Origin: Alentia gelatinosa
Lineage: Eukaryota; Annelida; Polychaeta; Phyllodocida; Polynoidae
Direction: 5' to 3'
Length of the DNA: 64,000 bases
Assembly (NCBI GenBank): GCA_950022655.1
Contig: OX465580.1
Location: forward strand, 102,318,797-102,382,796
Of the stretch, positions 11,953 through 23,495 are shown piece after piece. The notes beneath the pieces are model-generated. The model was given only the letters and a program-made list of their open reading frames with translations, was not told where the DNA came from and did not search any database. Numbering within the stretch: position 1 is the stretch's first letter; each line of letters begins with the position of its first letter. Position numbers and translations under genes: made by a program.

Positions 11953-12502
11953 TGACGTGGGAACATTCAGATCCAGCGGAGGGCGCGAGAGAAGGGGAGA
12001 GTGGGCATCGCCACCGCCCACCAGCACCATCATAAAACCACCGGGATCGACAAAGGAGTCCTCCTTTGGTCAGTGCGTAGGGTGGAGATCTGCGCTTGCT
12101 AAACACTATAATTGATCTGAATGGTGGTCGTGGTAGGGTTCTTTGGATCATTTCCTCTGTTAATTATACATCTGGGGAGAAATAATAAAACTGATAGATT
12201 CTGTACATTTAGGTTCGTTTTATCATTGAGATCCAGGTTTGTAGTTCTTGTAATTAGGGGGATCTTTATCTAGACCTGTATTGGAAAATACTTGAATTTT
12301 CAAATCAAACAACTTTAGAAATATCCATTTATCATTGTTTCAATAAACACGATGACAAAATAAAAGGGGGAAGAATTTTAAGAAATATTCTTGTATTTTC
12401 CTGGTTTTATTTCATTTACAATGATAAACCTGCCTATAAATTTCGAAAGACTACCTTAGCAGTGGGGACTTCATTACGTAATCTCAGGATCTGGATGAAA
12501 TT
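11953..12502. other. Intergenic sequence, nothing recognised
   Basis: A short GC-rich edge followed by AT-rich sequence. No supported feature. Confidence 0.4.
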
Positions 12503-12725
12503 GTCTACACACATATACAGGAGCCCATTAGTAGTGATCATCTCATTGTATACGCATATATAGACAGTGTGATTCATTAGCAGGCAGCAGCTCAATATCT
12601 AAGTCAAGATGCAGAGTGACCATTTAGCAGTGAGAAGCACTTTGCGTGCGTCTATAAATAGGAGCCATTTAGTATTGAGCACTGTCTACATCTATATGCA
12701 GAGTGACTAATTAGCAGTGCACGGG
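12503..12725 (+). repeat. Degenerate tandem repeat, about 5 units of 44-51 bp
   Basis: Words of the form (C)ATTAGYAGTG recur at about 12530, 12577, 12625, 12670 and 12712, each preceded by an AGAGTGAC-, GGAGCC- or ACAGTGTGATT-type word and a TATA-containing segment. The order of these words is kept between units although spacing drifts, which fits an old, decaying tandem array rather than chance. Confidence 0.6.
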
Positions 12726-12895
12726 TCAAATGGAGAACAGATGGCGTCTGGTGCCAGGTACAGAGGACTAGTCACTGACGGACAGGACCACGGGGAGGTG
12801 TTATGATTTATAGATGCCCTCTCAGTGATCCGTCAGAAACACTACCCCGTCTGTGGTCATCTAGACGATTAAAGCACAGAGGTAACTGATAGTCA

Positions 12896-12910
12896 CCACT
12901 AGGTGGCAGC
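12896..12910 (+). promoter_or_regulatory. CTCF-like motif, full core match
   Basis: CCACTAGGTGGCAGC agrees with every position of the core consensus CCASYAGRKGGCRS. It is the best CTCF-like match I found in the window. It lies between the degenerate tandem repeat and a patch rich in CTGAGCAGC words (12920-13045). Confidence 0.5.
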
Positions 12911-13050
12911 TCAGGTGACTCGACCTCGGGCTGAGCAGCACGGAGCAGCTCTGAGTAGAACAGAGCCACACTCCATACTAAATCTCACCCTCACCGCAAT
13001 CAAGCCTCTGTGGAGGTGTGGCCCTGAGCAGCTCTGAGCAGCAACCATCG

Positions 13051-13774
13051 GACACATATACACGCATTGTTGCTGTGTGAAATGTTATTATAAATAGACA
13101 TGGCCATATCAATGCGAGTTTTGTAGTGATTGTAGTGAGTTCTCTACTTTTCAATAGGGACCTTATGACCACAGGTGTACAGCCTACTTTTGTTTGAGAC
13201 AAATATCCTCAGAAATATTCTATTAACAGTAGGTCCTGCTTTGGAGTAGTATCAAGGATGTTTTAGAGATAACTTAGAACTGTATAACTGAGACAAATTC
13301 CGCAGATTAAAGGAGGTCACTAATGAGGTTTCATCTTCTCAATAGACACACATCCCCAGTAATCCCTTTTTCAGATATCCCCCTTTCCCACACTATAGCC
13401 TTTTCGATCTTTTTAAGAGTTTATGAGACCTACCCCTCCGAACTCGATGGTAGTTAGTCTCAAGTGCATGTGGCCTTAGGATGGCCCTACAGGGCGCCGG
13501 AAGGAGAGATACCATAAAAGCACTGGGGACTGCCTTCCTCCTTCCTCAGTTCTGCCCCAGAAGAAAGGGTAACGGGGTACAACCTGAGGGCACTGGAGGA
13601 ACAAGGGTTAAAGAGGATACATGAAGGAGATTTGAAGGTGGGGGTCTGTGCGCTTCCGGTAGACAGCATCACGTGCAATGATCTGTGAAACAGGCTCAGA
13701 CTGACCTCAGATAAGGAAAGATAGGCGAGGATAAGGGCGTGGTGTCATACAGGGCAGACCCATCAACGCCACCA
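13051..13774. other. Intergenic sequence, nothing recognised
   Basis: No supported gene or RNA. Short open frames have no recognisable content. Confidence 0.4.
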
Positions 13775-13787
13775 CCACTAGGGGAGC
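13775..13787 (+). promoter_or_regulatory. CTCF-like motif (weak)
   Basis: CCACTAGGGGAGC fits the first ten positions of the CTCF core and then diverges. It is listed because of the other matches nearby. Confidence 0.3.
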
Positions 13788-13849
13788 TGATCTCTGAGGA
13801 ACGCCACGGGGAACGCACACGGGGAAGTGACCAGCCCCCAGAATAGCCG

Positions 13850-13864
13850 CCCCCCCCCCCCCCC
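13850..13864 (+). repeat. Homopolymer run of 15 C
   Basis: An uninterrupted C15 run, one of nine C or G runs of 11 to 21 bases in the window. Confidence 0.9.
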
Positions 13865-14416
13865 GAGGGAAGGTGGAAAAGATGGGATACAGCCCAGAGG
13901 AACTAATTACAGACAGGCTTTTGGGAACCTAGATTAGTCGTCCCATGGGTCATATTCAAGATTGGGAATAATTTAGGAGTCTCCCCTGTAGATTATCTGT
14001 CTGGACGATATCATGTGGCTAAAACTAAAATTATGTATATGTCAAAACGATAAATGAATATATTATATATATTTGATATGAGAGGTTATCTATTCTACTC
14101 GTGAAGGTTTCCCATTGGAATATTCTAATGATCGTTCGGAAATGACAGTGGCTCAATTTGTAAATTATTCAATATTGCTGGTGTTATGGACACATATGTC
14201 TCTAATTTTCCATTTACGCAGTGGATCATGACGTGTTAATGCGTGGTGAGCTGGCACGCCTGAACAATTTAATGATACTTAATTAATGATAAATCTGTTC
14301 TAGATTGTACTGGATTGCCCCTATTCTGACCACACAAGCCTGAATGGTGTATTTCAAGGGGGAAATAACACCCTTCAAAACAAATAAGGGTAACACTATT
14401 CCGTATTACTTTTTTC

Positions 14417-14417
<1 letters not shown>
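13865..14417. other. Intergenic sequence, nothing recognised
   Basis: AT-rich sequence leading into the AT microsatellite. No gene is supported. Confidence 0.4.
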
Positions 14418-14490
<73 letters not shown>

Positions 14491-14508
14491 GTATATATAT
14501 ATATGTAT

Positions 14509-14577
<69 letters not shown>

Positions 14578-14600
14578 TAAACATATATATATATATATAT
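14418..14600. repeat. AT microsatellite
   Basis: About 183 bases of almost pure TA repeats, with interspersed TG replacements that give ATGTATG words between 14477 and 14545. The long isoleucine/tyrosine frames on both strands are products of the repeat and not genes. Confidence 0.97.
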
Positions 14601-14869
14601 GCACTTGGCCGTTGTTACAGATTTCACCATATGATTCTTTGATTACTCTTTTTGTGATTGCTTAATTTGCTTATGTCGGGGTGGGGGTAAATGACAGAAG
14701 TAAGATACGAGATACGTTGACAGCAGGGTCGTGTCATAACCTGATCACATTTTTTTAATGATGACTCGTGCGGTTATCCATAAGGTGTGAAGTGTTTAAT
14801 ACCAGTAACTGGATCATTCAGATCATTTATAAAGCTCACCTTTCCTTTCGTAATCGCTCGTTTAGCCTC

Positions 14870-15300
14870 AGACGAACACGAGACCCTCCTGCTCCCTCCA
14901 CCCCCGGGGCGGAGATAGCGCTAAGTGCGGTACGTCATGACGTCCCCTACGTCATCGAGTTACCATGGTGACAAGGGCACAGGTCGGACGTGACCTTTGA
15001 CCCCGGGACACCCTGCCAAGACGATGAGGGCAGTGAGAGGTGTCAGTGAGGGTGTGAGGTCGTCAACCCGCACCCCGCACTGACCACCACCCGTGTCGCT
15101 ATATGGCGGCCGAGACAAACCCACCCCCTCCCTCTTCCCATACCCCCTTCTTTGAGGGTTACGTCCTCCGTGCCGGCTTTTATGGCCGCTTTGATCCCAG
15201 GTCTACTTGACCCCCTGACCCTGTTCCCCATCCACCCTGTGGGATCCAAACTGTCTGGTCACCCCTTGACCCCAGGCCAGCAGTGCCCCCTGTGTGTGTC
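14870..15300. promoter_or_regulatory. Candidate promoter/enhancer: CRE, RFX and nuclear-receptor motif cluster
   Basis: Within about 75 bases there is a 12-bp palindrome ACGTCATGACGT (14932-14943) holding two CRE half-sites, a third TACGTCA (14948-14954), a near-consensus RFX X-box GTTACCATGGTGAC (14959-14972) and a DR1 nuclear-receptor element TGACCTTTGACCCC (14991-15004). Further TGACCC half-sites occur at about 15208-15280. The local GC and CpG content is higher than around it. The tight grouping of full-length motifs for three factor families argues for a real control region, but no transcript can be assigned and no TATA box is obvious. Confidence 0.45.
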
Positions 15301-16920
15301 TGGTTTCTATATACCCCACCGTCTTGATCACGCCATACCTCTCAATAGTACCCCATAGTTTTCAAGGAGGATCCGCCCCCTTCCATTATCACCATGCTAT
15401 AATGGAATCCTACCCATTATTCAACGATGTCTCTGTTATCATCTATCTCCACTGCCCACTATTTGACCCTTGCCCTGACCTTTTGATACCTAATTACGCA
15501 GCCAATTAACAGTGTTAATTCGGGCTTTAACCACGAACAGGAGGAGGGGTGCAGAGTTCTGGGGGGAGGGAGCGAGGGAGGGAGGAGGTGGGAGGAGGAG
15601 GATGACTAGGAGGCTTCATGCTAAATTTACTACACAGGTCAAAAGGTCGGAGATATTATTAAATACCAATTACTGAGTGCTAGATTATACAAGAAGCCGG
15701 TCACCATCAAGGTGCTAGCGGGTGCTGTGTGGGGAGAGTAGGCCGGTCCTATGGCCATCGCCCCCTCTCCGCCTCTCCACTGGACAGCCCCCAATAGCCT
15801 GCCCTAAAGTCCCCTCTGTGTTCCAGCATTTACCCCGAGGCAAAGACGAACCCTCTTCCTGCGTATATGAACGACAGGAATGCAGGGTGGGACCGGGCGA
15901 TGATTCTGCTCGGACATTGCTGGTCGTGTTATGAACTGGTCTCCTATTTCAGTTTTCGCTCCCGTCGAGTGTTTGGAGAGTAAATGTGGCGGGCTGACAG
16001 GGGAGGTGATTGTCATAGCGCCCACTTGTAGCGTTTCCTCGTCATGCTGGGCTTTAGGAGGCGCCGTCGTTCCCGACACACAGTCAGTAGGATCATTGTT
16101 TTCTTGTCGTCGGTGTGTGTGGTGCCCCCATGACAAGCCATTTCGTGGTGGGTTCTAACAAGTGTCATTCCAAAAGACTCACAAGATGAATATTAACATG
16201 AGCAGTGCAACACAGAAGAGCCTCGTGGGATTCACACTCCACACCCAAAGTCCAGAATGCCACCGACCGCACCAATTAGTCGCCTTGTTTAAGTATAAAC
16301 AGTTCCGATTTGATATATTTTCCTTTTCATATTCTATGGTACGAAGGGCAGGAATATGTGAAGACAGGGTCGGTTTGGACGAAAGCACACCTGAACAATG
16401 AAGAACCCTCACCCTGTGTCCTTATCGCTACATACCTGTATATCATTAAAACAGTATTATATTCTTTGCGGTTGTGAACGACAGCAAACCATGTGGTACA
16501 CTTTATTCATTCGTCACGCCGTGATTAATGAAATTCATACCGCTGACCAGGAAGTGTGCGACATTTGCACACAGGTATATGATAATAATTCTTTTTTTGA
16601 ATATCGAGCTTCGAAACCGAACCGAAAGAGTTACAGTAAGTTTCGGTAGAAAATACATGTGAACTTTCCATCGGCGCTTAAAGGGCTACAAGTGATCACT
16701 CCAACGAAGAACAATGTCTGAAATCGAAGATTGTACAAAGGAAACTCTGAAAAGTTCATCTAACTATTTGCATGAACAATATATCACACTTATACTGATT
16801 TCTTATCCTGTTTCGTACTAATTATGATGATAATTTAAGTATAATGCATGGCGACTGCACTTAATATGATAGCCATGTATGTCGATGATGTTAGACCCTG
16901 AAAAGGTGAACTCTTTGATT
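15301..16920. other. Intergenic sequence with a purine-rich tract
   Basis: A G/A-rich tract lies at about 15538-15606. The rest has no supported gene, RNA or repeat; open frames at 15722-16400 have no recognisable content. Confidence 0.4.
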
Positions 16921-16972
16921 TCAAGACTATACATTAATTGTTGACATCAAGACTATACAATAATTGTTGATA
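16921..16972 (+). repeat. Two tandem 26-bp units
   Basis: TCAAGACTATACATTAATTG is followed by TTGACA, and the unit then repeats with ATAC(A)ATAATTGTTGATA. The two units differ at a few positions only. Confidence 0.85.
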
Positions 16973-17929
16973 TCTGAGTATTTGTGGTATTGAACACCAA
17001 CCATGTAATGTGCATATATAAGCTTTAACATCTCAAATTTGAACGTAACAATCGTATAGCCGTGTGTCTAATTCAATTCAAACGGCACATGTTAGATCAT
17101 GTAAAGCATATTTCACACAAATAGCTATTAGGGAATATCGTATATCACTTTTAGCTTCATTTGATAATCCTTGGTTTTAGGGAAATGAGAAAACGGCTGG
17201 CCATAGCCCGCCCACGTGAGAAGTGAGCACTGACCAACACCCCCTGGCTACTAAAACCTACACTAACCATACACGACGGCGAAGGAATTCCCTAAATGCC
17301 TCCAGCACAAAACCAGGACCCTGTGGCTAGACAAAGTGCTGAAATGTTTCACTTTCTCACTCAACTTTGCCACCATTGTAAAATTTTGTGTTGCTCTGTG
17401 TGAGCGCTACTGTGGACATATATCCCCTGGGACGCGAAACCCAGAACAATATTACGATCCTTTGATTATCAATGATATAATAAACGTTATGACCCCAGCA
17501 TCATTATTGTACATAACCCATTAATTATAGGTTGTGACAAATGTTTTGGTTATTGGTGCGGTATGAAATTTGTCTTATGGTATACTTTTTTCAATTCTGG
17601 ACAATTTCCAAAAACAATTTATCTAACCATTGAAGAGAAAGTCAATTGGATCACCTCTCGTTATTCTCGTTGGGGATTTCCCTAAACAAGGAGGGAAAAC
17701 ATGTCACAATCTGGTAACCTTTGTGTCTTATAACATATCTGTGCTGTACTTTCAATATTTTCGTACTGATGCTCCTTATATCTAAAGGCTGTACTGCACC
17801 ATGTTCCGTACGCTTTTCAAACATCATTGAAAACAATGAAACACCATCATAGTGTTGACTTTCATTTTATTACATAGCAATTACGGAGTCTCCATAGGAA
17901 ATGTATAGGGCACCTAGAAACAGCTACCC
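16973..17929. other. Intergenic sequence, nothing recognised
   Basis: AT-rich, with no supported gene or repeat. Confidence 0.4.
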
Positions 17930-17970
17930 GGAGATTCTGGCATGGCAGAATCTCCTGCAGGAGATTCCGG
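17930..17970. repeat. Small hairpin plus third arm copy
   Basis: GGAGATTCTG (17930-17939) is followed after six bases by its exact reverse complement CAGAATCTCC (17946-17955). After TGCA a diverged third copy GGAGATTCCGG (17960-17970) follows. The same word family (GGAGATTACGG / CCGTAATCTCC) appears in the foldback at 18264-18386, so the two may be related fragments. Confidence 0.6.
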
Positions 17971-18263
17971 AAAAATAGTCCTGTCCAAAATGAGGTCGAA
18001 TCATCATGTACTTCGAAATAAGTTTCTTGAATGTTCATTCAATGTCGATTATTTAGAATCAATCATAATGAACTCATTTACCATAAAAAATCATTGTAAT
18101 AACACACTTTGCATACTAAAAGTACAGGTTGGTGGCGAACTATATTATTGATGTAAGTCTACACCGAATTACTGCCACGCCTAACAGTGCTGTGGTGTCT
18201 GGAACTAAATGTATTGCGAAACTTTTTAAGTGTAATAGACTTGTTATTGATATTGTAGGTGGG

Positions 18264-18386
18264 TAATAAATAGAATAACGACTGGTATACGAGTGACCGT
18301 AATCTCCTCGTAGTTGATCGCTCGGATATTACTACTCGGAGATTACGGCCACTCGTACACAAAACCAGTCATTATTGTGTATTTAA
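18264..18386. mobile_element. Foldback (MITE-like) element, copy 1 of an AATAAATACA...GACTGG family
   Basis: A left arm from 18264 (AATAAATAGAATAACGACTG, then TATACGAGTGACCGTAATCTCC) has its reverse complement at about 18332-18386, with small differences and a short central loop. The outer part of the arms (AATAAATACACAATAxTGACTGG) is shared with the foldback at 50286-50446, and both have GGTGGRTAATAAAT at the edge. The shared ends and different cores are typical of a nonautonomous DNA transposon family. No clear target-site duplication was seen. Confidence 0.6.
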
Positions 18387-18424
18387 CATGATTTTTATTC
18401 CAGTTTATGGTGAAATTTGATTGA

Positions 18425-18490
18425 ACTTGGGTATGTAATACATAAAGAACAGTCTACCATGCTTGCACATGCTAAAAAATCCGATAGGAA
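18425..18490 (+). repeat. Dispersed repeat, copy 1 (pairs with 21408-21475)
   Basis: The segment TTGGGTATGTAATACATAAA...CTACCATGCTTGCACA aligns base for base, with scattered substitutions, to 21408-21475, where the same words occur in the same order over about 65 bases. The family is not identified. Confidence 0.6.
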
Positions 18491-21299
18491 TCGATGTTGT
18501 TTGCGGATCTCGGCCACAGACCCCATTCTGTAAAAAAAAAAAGCAACAACAACCAATCTTGTTTTGTAGCATGTACAGTTTGGTCAGGTTGTTCTATATA
18601 AATGCATAACAGATAAGGCGAATTGACATTATTTGATATCGATCTCTTACTCACTGAACACGTCTCGGAACACGATCACCTCATTCATTTAACACCATAT
18701 CCACACCGACATAGGACTTTGCAAAAGTATAATAGAAGAACGTTCGATACAAATTTTAGCTGACTTTATAGTACACATAGATAAATCAGTTATAAAATAC
18801 CCACACCAGATTTATATGCAGACATCTGATTAGAAGCCATTTAATGAATTTCTAATGACAGCCACATCGATGCTTAGCATAGAGATTTATCAGGGGAAAC
18901 TAGCCAAGCCTGAGGGACCCATACTGATAACTATAGACATATGGTCATTCCTGTATTAGTGATTAATATGCCCAAAGTGCCCTCAAGTCTGCGTACGGGT
19001 CCCCCCATTTCCGGTGTTGGTAGTACCTCCAGGTGGCGATCGTAAATGTCACGTGACTACACCACGTCAGCCCTGAGAGGGGAAACGTGTTGGGACCTGT
19101 CCGTTCGGCCAGTACTGTGCTCAGGATGACCAACGATTACAGAGAACTATACTCGTTGGTATAACCCAAGTTGATATGGCGAGGAATATCAATAATGGCA
19201 TCTACTGACGGCATTCCACATACAGGACATGATATATAGTCATAATTACGAAAATTACATTTGGGGAGTTCAGGCCGTGTTCGTTCAATAAAAAAACAAC
19301 CTCCATCTTTCACCACAAGTCCAACAACTTTCAGTCTTACAAATGTTTAGAAAGTGCCACTGATTGCCCAGCGGCAACCAGCCGACGGAGATACATTGTA
19401 GTGGGAGTCCATGTTATATCTCTCAGGACCTTGCGGTTTGGTCATCAAGGGGAGTGAGGTGGTGCGGTATGTAGCAGGCTGGTGGGAGTGTGGCAGGCAG
19501 TGGTCAGGGTTTTGTTGATCACCCTTCCTCAGGGACGTAGGACGGGGGTGAGGAGGACAGAGACTGATCAGCAACAGAGGGGTGTGACCGAGTGCGGGGT
19601 CACGAAGTTCACACCCTCCAGAGCGCAGGCTTTGAAAGGCAAGCATGTACTCTCCAAGCATAGGCTTACCGACTGGCTGGCTACTGGATGTTATACACAC
19701 TCTTGTCTATTCTGGGTTGACTATTATTGTAATGGGACAGGAAGTACCCTAACGCAATAAACCTCCGTGAATATCAAGGTTGTTAAACGTATACGTCAGT
19801 AAATCTTCCGCTTTTATTGAAGTTTATGTCTTATGGAATTTGGACATTTTCCTCGACGGTTCTCACAGAATTCCCTTTATAGAATATCCACTGGGTTATA
19901 TACTCTTCCTAAGAGACCGACAGTTTTTAACACGAAATGAACGATCATATTCTAAATTAGCATACATCTTACATATCCTAATATACCCACCAGACAATGT
20001 TTGAAGCCAAACAAAATATACATCTGGTACTGTCCAGTCTTCTTGTAGCGAACGGGACATTTAACTGATAGAAAACATTTTGATTAGCGCTTTTATTTTC
20101 AGAATGTATACTATTTAATGCATTTGTGTACATGATGATAAGTCCATTCACCTTTTCAAATAATCATTTCTTAACCATTCAGAGTTTTTAAATAACACCA
20201 ACATGATCAATATCATTCTTTGGTAAATCAAATTCATGTCATCCCCTGTGTTTATGCAATTCAGTTCTTACTCATGTTTGCCCTCAGCATAAGCAAAAGA
20301 GGTATATACCTGAAGTTCAGATACTACTAACCATACATCCAAACAATGCGACGACAAGTCAGCATGGATTGAAACTCTTTGGCTTAATAACCTTTTAATA
20401 TTCACCTGATTTTGGGGCATTGATACAGTATGAGCTTTATTTTCATGTTTCCTTCTTCGTATACCAGAAACTGTAATGGGCAGATAACCATAAGATTAAT
20501 TTCTAAAAAACTAACATTGGAATCTATTGTTGAATATATAATGTCAATATAGATTCCCCATAGATCTAGTTTACAGAATACCATATTTGCAAACTTTGGA
20601 TTATCTCCCTAGGTAGCCCAGGACTTCGGTATGCTAAGGAGGCAAGAGATCAGGGTCATATTGTCAGGATCATCGGCAGGGGCAACGAGGAACGAACTCC
20701 AACCCCATTCTCCCTAGGACTCCTTACCACACATCAACTACATACGTACTCCACACTGCATACAGTGATACACCCTAACCACCCACTGCAGGGTAACATG
20801 TGTCACACTCTTCAAACACAATCGTCGTCATTGAGCATTCCCTTCACTCATGCTGCCCTCTTCGACCTAATGTTGACAGTCCGCAGCAATCGGGTGTTTG
20901 GAGAGTAGAATGCCTGCTTGCAGAGCCAAGACTATGATTTTTTCTGCTAGGAGAGTGGAGACCGTGGAGGCTTCAACGCTGACGTAGAGGCTTCACGCCT
21001 GACCCAGGGGTTGACCTGAGGCCATGGGGAAGGGGTGGATGATCTATGTGTTCACTAATCCCTCCCCAGCGGTAACCCCCCCAGCCCCCACCACACGCAC
21101 ACTGATTAAATCCAGATTAAGGCATGCAGTGACCAGGCAAAGCACGCACGATACTGCTTCATAGCTCTGACCAATGAGCATACAACAGACTGCTCGATAT
21201 CTGTTGCTCTTACTGAACCTGTGAAGTCCTTTTTAATGCACTCCTTTACTATATACCCATGTAAATGCGCACCGTTTCGACATATAACGTAAAAATACT
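18491..21299. other. Intergenic sequence with an E-box palindrome
   Basis: No gene is supported. GTCACGTGAC, a perfect 10-bp palindrome of the kind bound by USF/TFE-type bHLH factors, lies at 19048-19057. Open frames at 19347-19760 overlap on both strands and show no known motif. Confidence 0.4.
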
Positions 21300-21347
21300 G
21301 TACGGAACAATGCTCCGTATTGCAAAATACGGAACACTTTCCCGTAC
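21300..21347. repeat. Imperfect 22-bp inverted repeat
   Basis: GTACGGAACAATGCTCCGTA at 21300 pairs with AATACGGAACACTTTCCCGTAC at 21326-21347, with about 18 of 22 positions matching and a loop of about 4 bases. It looks like the centre of a decayed foldback element. Confidence 0.6.
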
Positions 21348-21407
21348 GTGTAAAATAGAACATTAGTTGTTAAGCCAAATTAAGTTGATTATTTTTTTAT
21401 CAATTTT

Positions 21408-21475
21408 GGGTATATAGTAAATATATAATGACCTACCATGCTTGTACAAACTACAAAACTCGATGATAATTTACA
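21408..21475 (+). repeat. Dispersed repeat, copy 2 (pairs with 18425-18490)
   Basis: TTGGGTATATAGTAAATATA...CTACCATGCTTGTACA follows the same order of words as the copy at 18425-18490. The two copies are about 3 kb apart in the same orientation. Confidence 0.6.
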
Positions 21476-21573
21476 GTTCGTATAGAAATAGACCCTTACC
21501 CCCAATGTAATACCCCATTGGCCCCAGGGAAATGCCAACAAGTGGGCCTCCTCACAGAAATAAAAAAAAAGTA

Positions 21574-22142
21574 CCCCCCCCCCCAAGGAAAATGCATGGA
21601 AATACTGATTAAATCCCCCCCCCCCCACTTCACGTTGGCCCTGCTTGGATATACTTTGAAACATTGTATTTATAAACTCTTAGATCTAAGAGTATTTTTT
21701 TCAAGTCTTGTATTTGTAAAGCTGATGTTCTTAGGTGTCTAAAAAAAATTCAGCGCGAATTCAAAGTGGAAACCTCACCTACACATCAGTGCAGTCGTGC
21801 ATCGGACTCCTAACGCCTCGTCCCCGACAGGAGATACTTTGAAAAGTTGCTCCGATCCCGGACAGGAAGTCCCCTCCCCACAACAAAATAGAAAAAGGTT
21901 ATTCATCCACTCCCCTACCCTGTAAAAGAAAAGAAAGTTGGGCCCCCATACACAAGGTTTATTTCTTTTTATGTTGACCCGCTGGAAAAGGTTAACCTCC
22001 TATTGAAATTTAAAAAAAACCCAAAAAAACCAACATAATTCTGGTGTCTTTTCGATCAAGATATGTTCCCAAAGCACAACCAATGCTACAGACATTGGTG
22101 TAAAACTTATATTTAAAAAAATGGTGCCCCCCCCCCCCCCCC
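21574..22142 (+). repeat. Three long poly-C runs in 570 bp
   Basis: C11 at 21574-21584, C12 at 21615-21626 and C16 at 22127-22142, with intervening A-rich and C-rich sequence. No gene is supported here. Confidence 0.85.
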
Positions 22143-23409
22143 ATGCATTAAATTACAGAAATGATTCAACACGAAAATAAAATCCCCGCAAATTGCCACC
22201 CAGCCACAGGTAGTGCCCACTTTGAAATATAGCTTTGCTTCGAAATACCGAAAAAGGCCTTCCCCCCACCAGAAAACCCCTTCGCCCAAGCGTTTGCTCT
22301 GGTGGCCAGTGTAGGCTCAATGCTGTCCTGTGCGACTCCAGGCTGTCTGTGAAAGCAGTCCAAGCATATCCGACAAAAAATCTACCATTTCATATATGGT
22401 AGGTCACTACTACGGTACTATAACCACAGACTTGTCATCTAAGTCAGTGTTATAACTATTTAGGAAATCAAAATGCATGTAATTGAAGAGTGATAAGAGT
22501 CAGTGACAGGTTTGGACACCCAACCTAGGCTGAGAATTGAATACCTAACCGATTTCTCCGCTGAGCCCGACGCTGTCAATGAGCCAAATACTTAGGACTA
22601 CTCCAGCAGTGGCTGGCCTCCCCTCCAGTGTAGACGCAGCAGCACCAATATTTGGCGTGACAGTGGACGAACGGGCAATTGTTTGCTATGACACAGGTAC
22701 ATGAGCTAGTAAGTGGCAAACACAAACGGTAACGCACTGACACCAGCGTAATGTCTAGTATCAGGGGCTCCTCACAAGGTAAGGAGATCAGAAAACCAAA
22801 CATCAAATTTTGTTTTCGGCATCGCTTAAAATGCATCATAAAAGCACATCGCAAGGTAAAAAAACAACAACAGCATTTTAGAGTTGTTCTCAGTCTATCT
22901 CTCTTTTGAAATTTATGCAGGCAGCTTAGCGGAAACTCTTCTCTAAGAGAGTAATTGAAGGTTGTATGGGAATTTTTTCAGACAAATTCACGACAATACA
23001 ATAATCATACCAGGGCTGCTGGTAGCCTACGACATTTGTTACGCTGAGCAGCCCGCCACCTTCCTGATGCGAGTTATCAACCTAATGCGGCCACTTTGTT
23101 TGTAAACTAATTAGGAGCAATGGGAAAATTCACAGAATGTTATATAGTCACATGCTTACACCTACAGCATAGACTGCCTTTTTTGGAGCTTGCCTTGCTA
23201 TCACACCTTCTGAGACCTGGTGTTTGAGTAGAGGCTGTCATTGACTGCAGTACACACCATGGACCAGTGATGGGGGATACCTTACTCGAATTTAAGAGGT
23301 ATATGTATATTTACTATAAGAAGTGCTCCATACTTGTGACATGGATCCGTTGCAAATTCTCGGCCACAGTGGTGCGATAGTGTGTGGTTCGACCAGCGCC
23401 ACGAATGTT
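22143..23409. other. Intergenic sequence, nothing recognised
   Basis: No supported gene, RNA or repeat, apart from a patch near 23060-23100 that recalls the ATGCGACC words at the start of the window. Confidence 0.4.
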
Positions 23410-23495
23410 ATGGGCAGTATTAGTCAGTCAGTATTGGTTTGTCGGTATTGGTCAGTCTGTATTGGTCAGTCGACATTGCTTGGTCAGTATCAGTC
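23410..23495 (+). repeat. Degenerate short tandem repeat (TATTGGTCAGTC)
   Basis: Variants of the word CAGTATTGGTCAGTC recur about five times between 23410 and 23495 with spacing of about 15-17 bases. Confidence 0.7.

Noticed and set aside
14269..14665. Long Ile/Tyr ORFs
   Set aside because: They are translations of the TA microsatellite. The same applies at 30016-30210 and 40710-41069.
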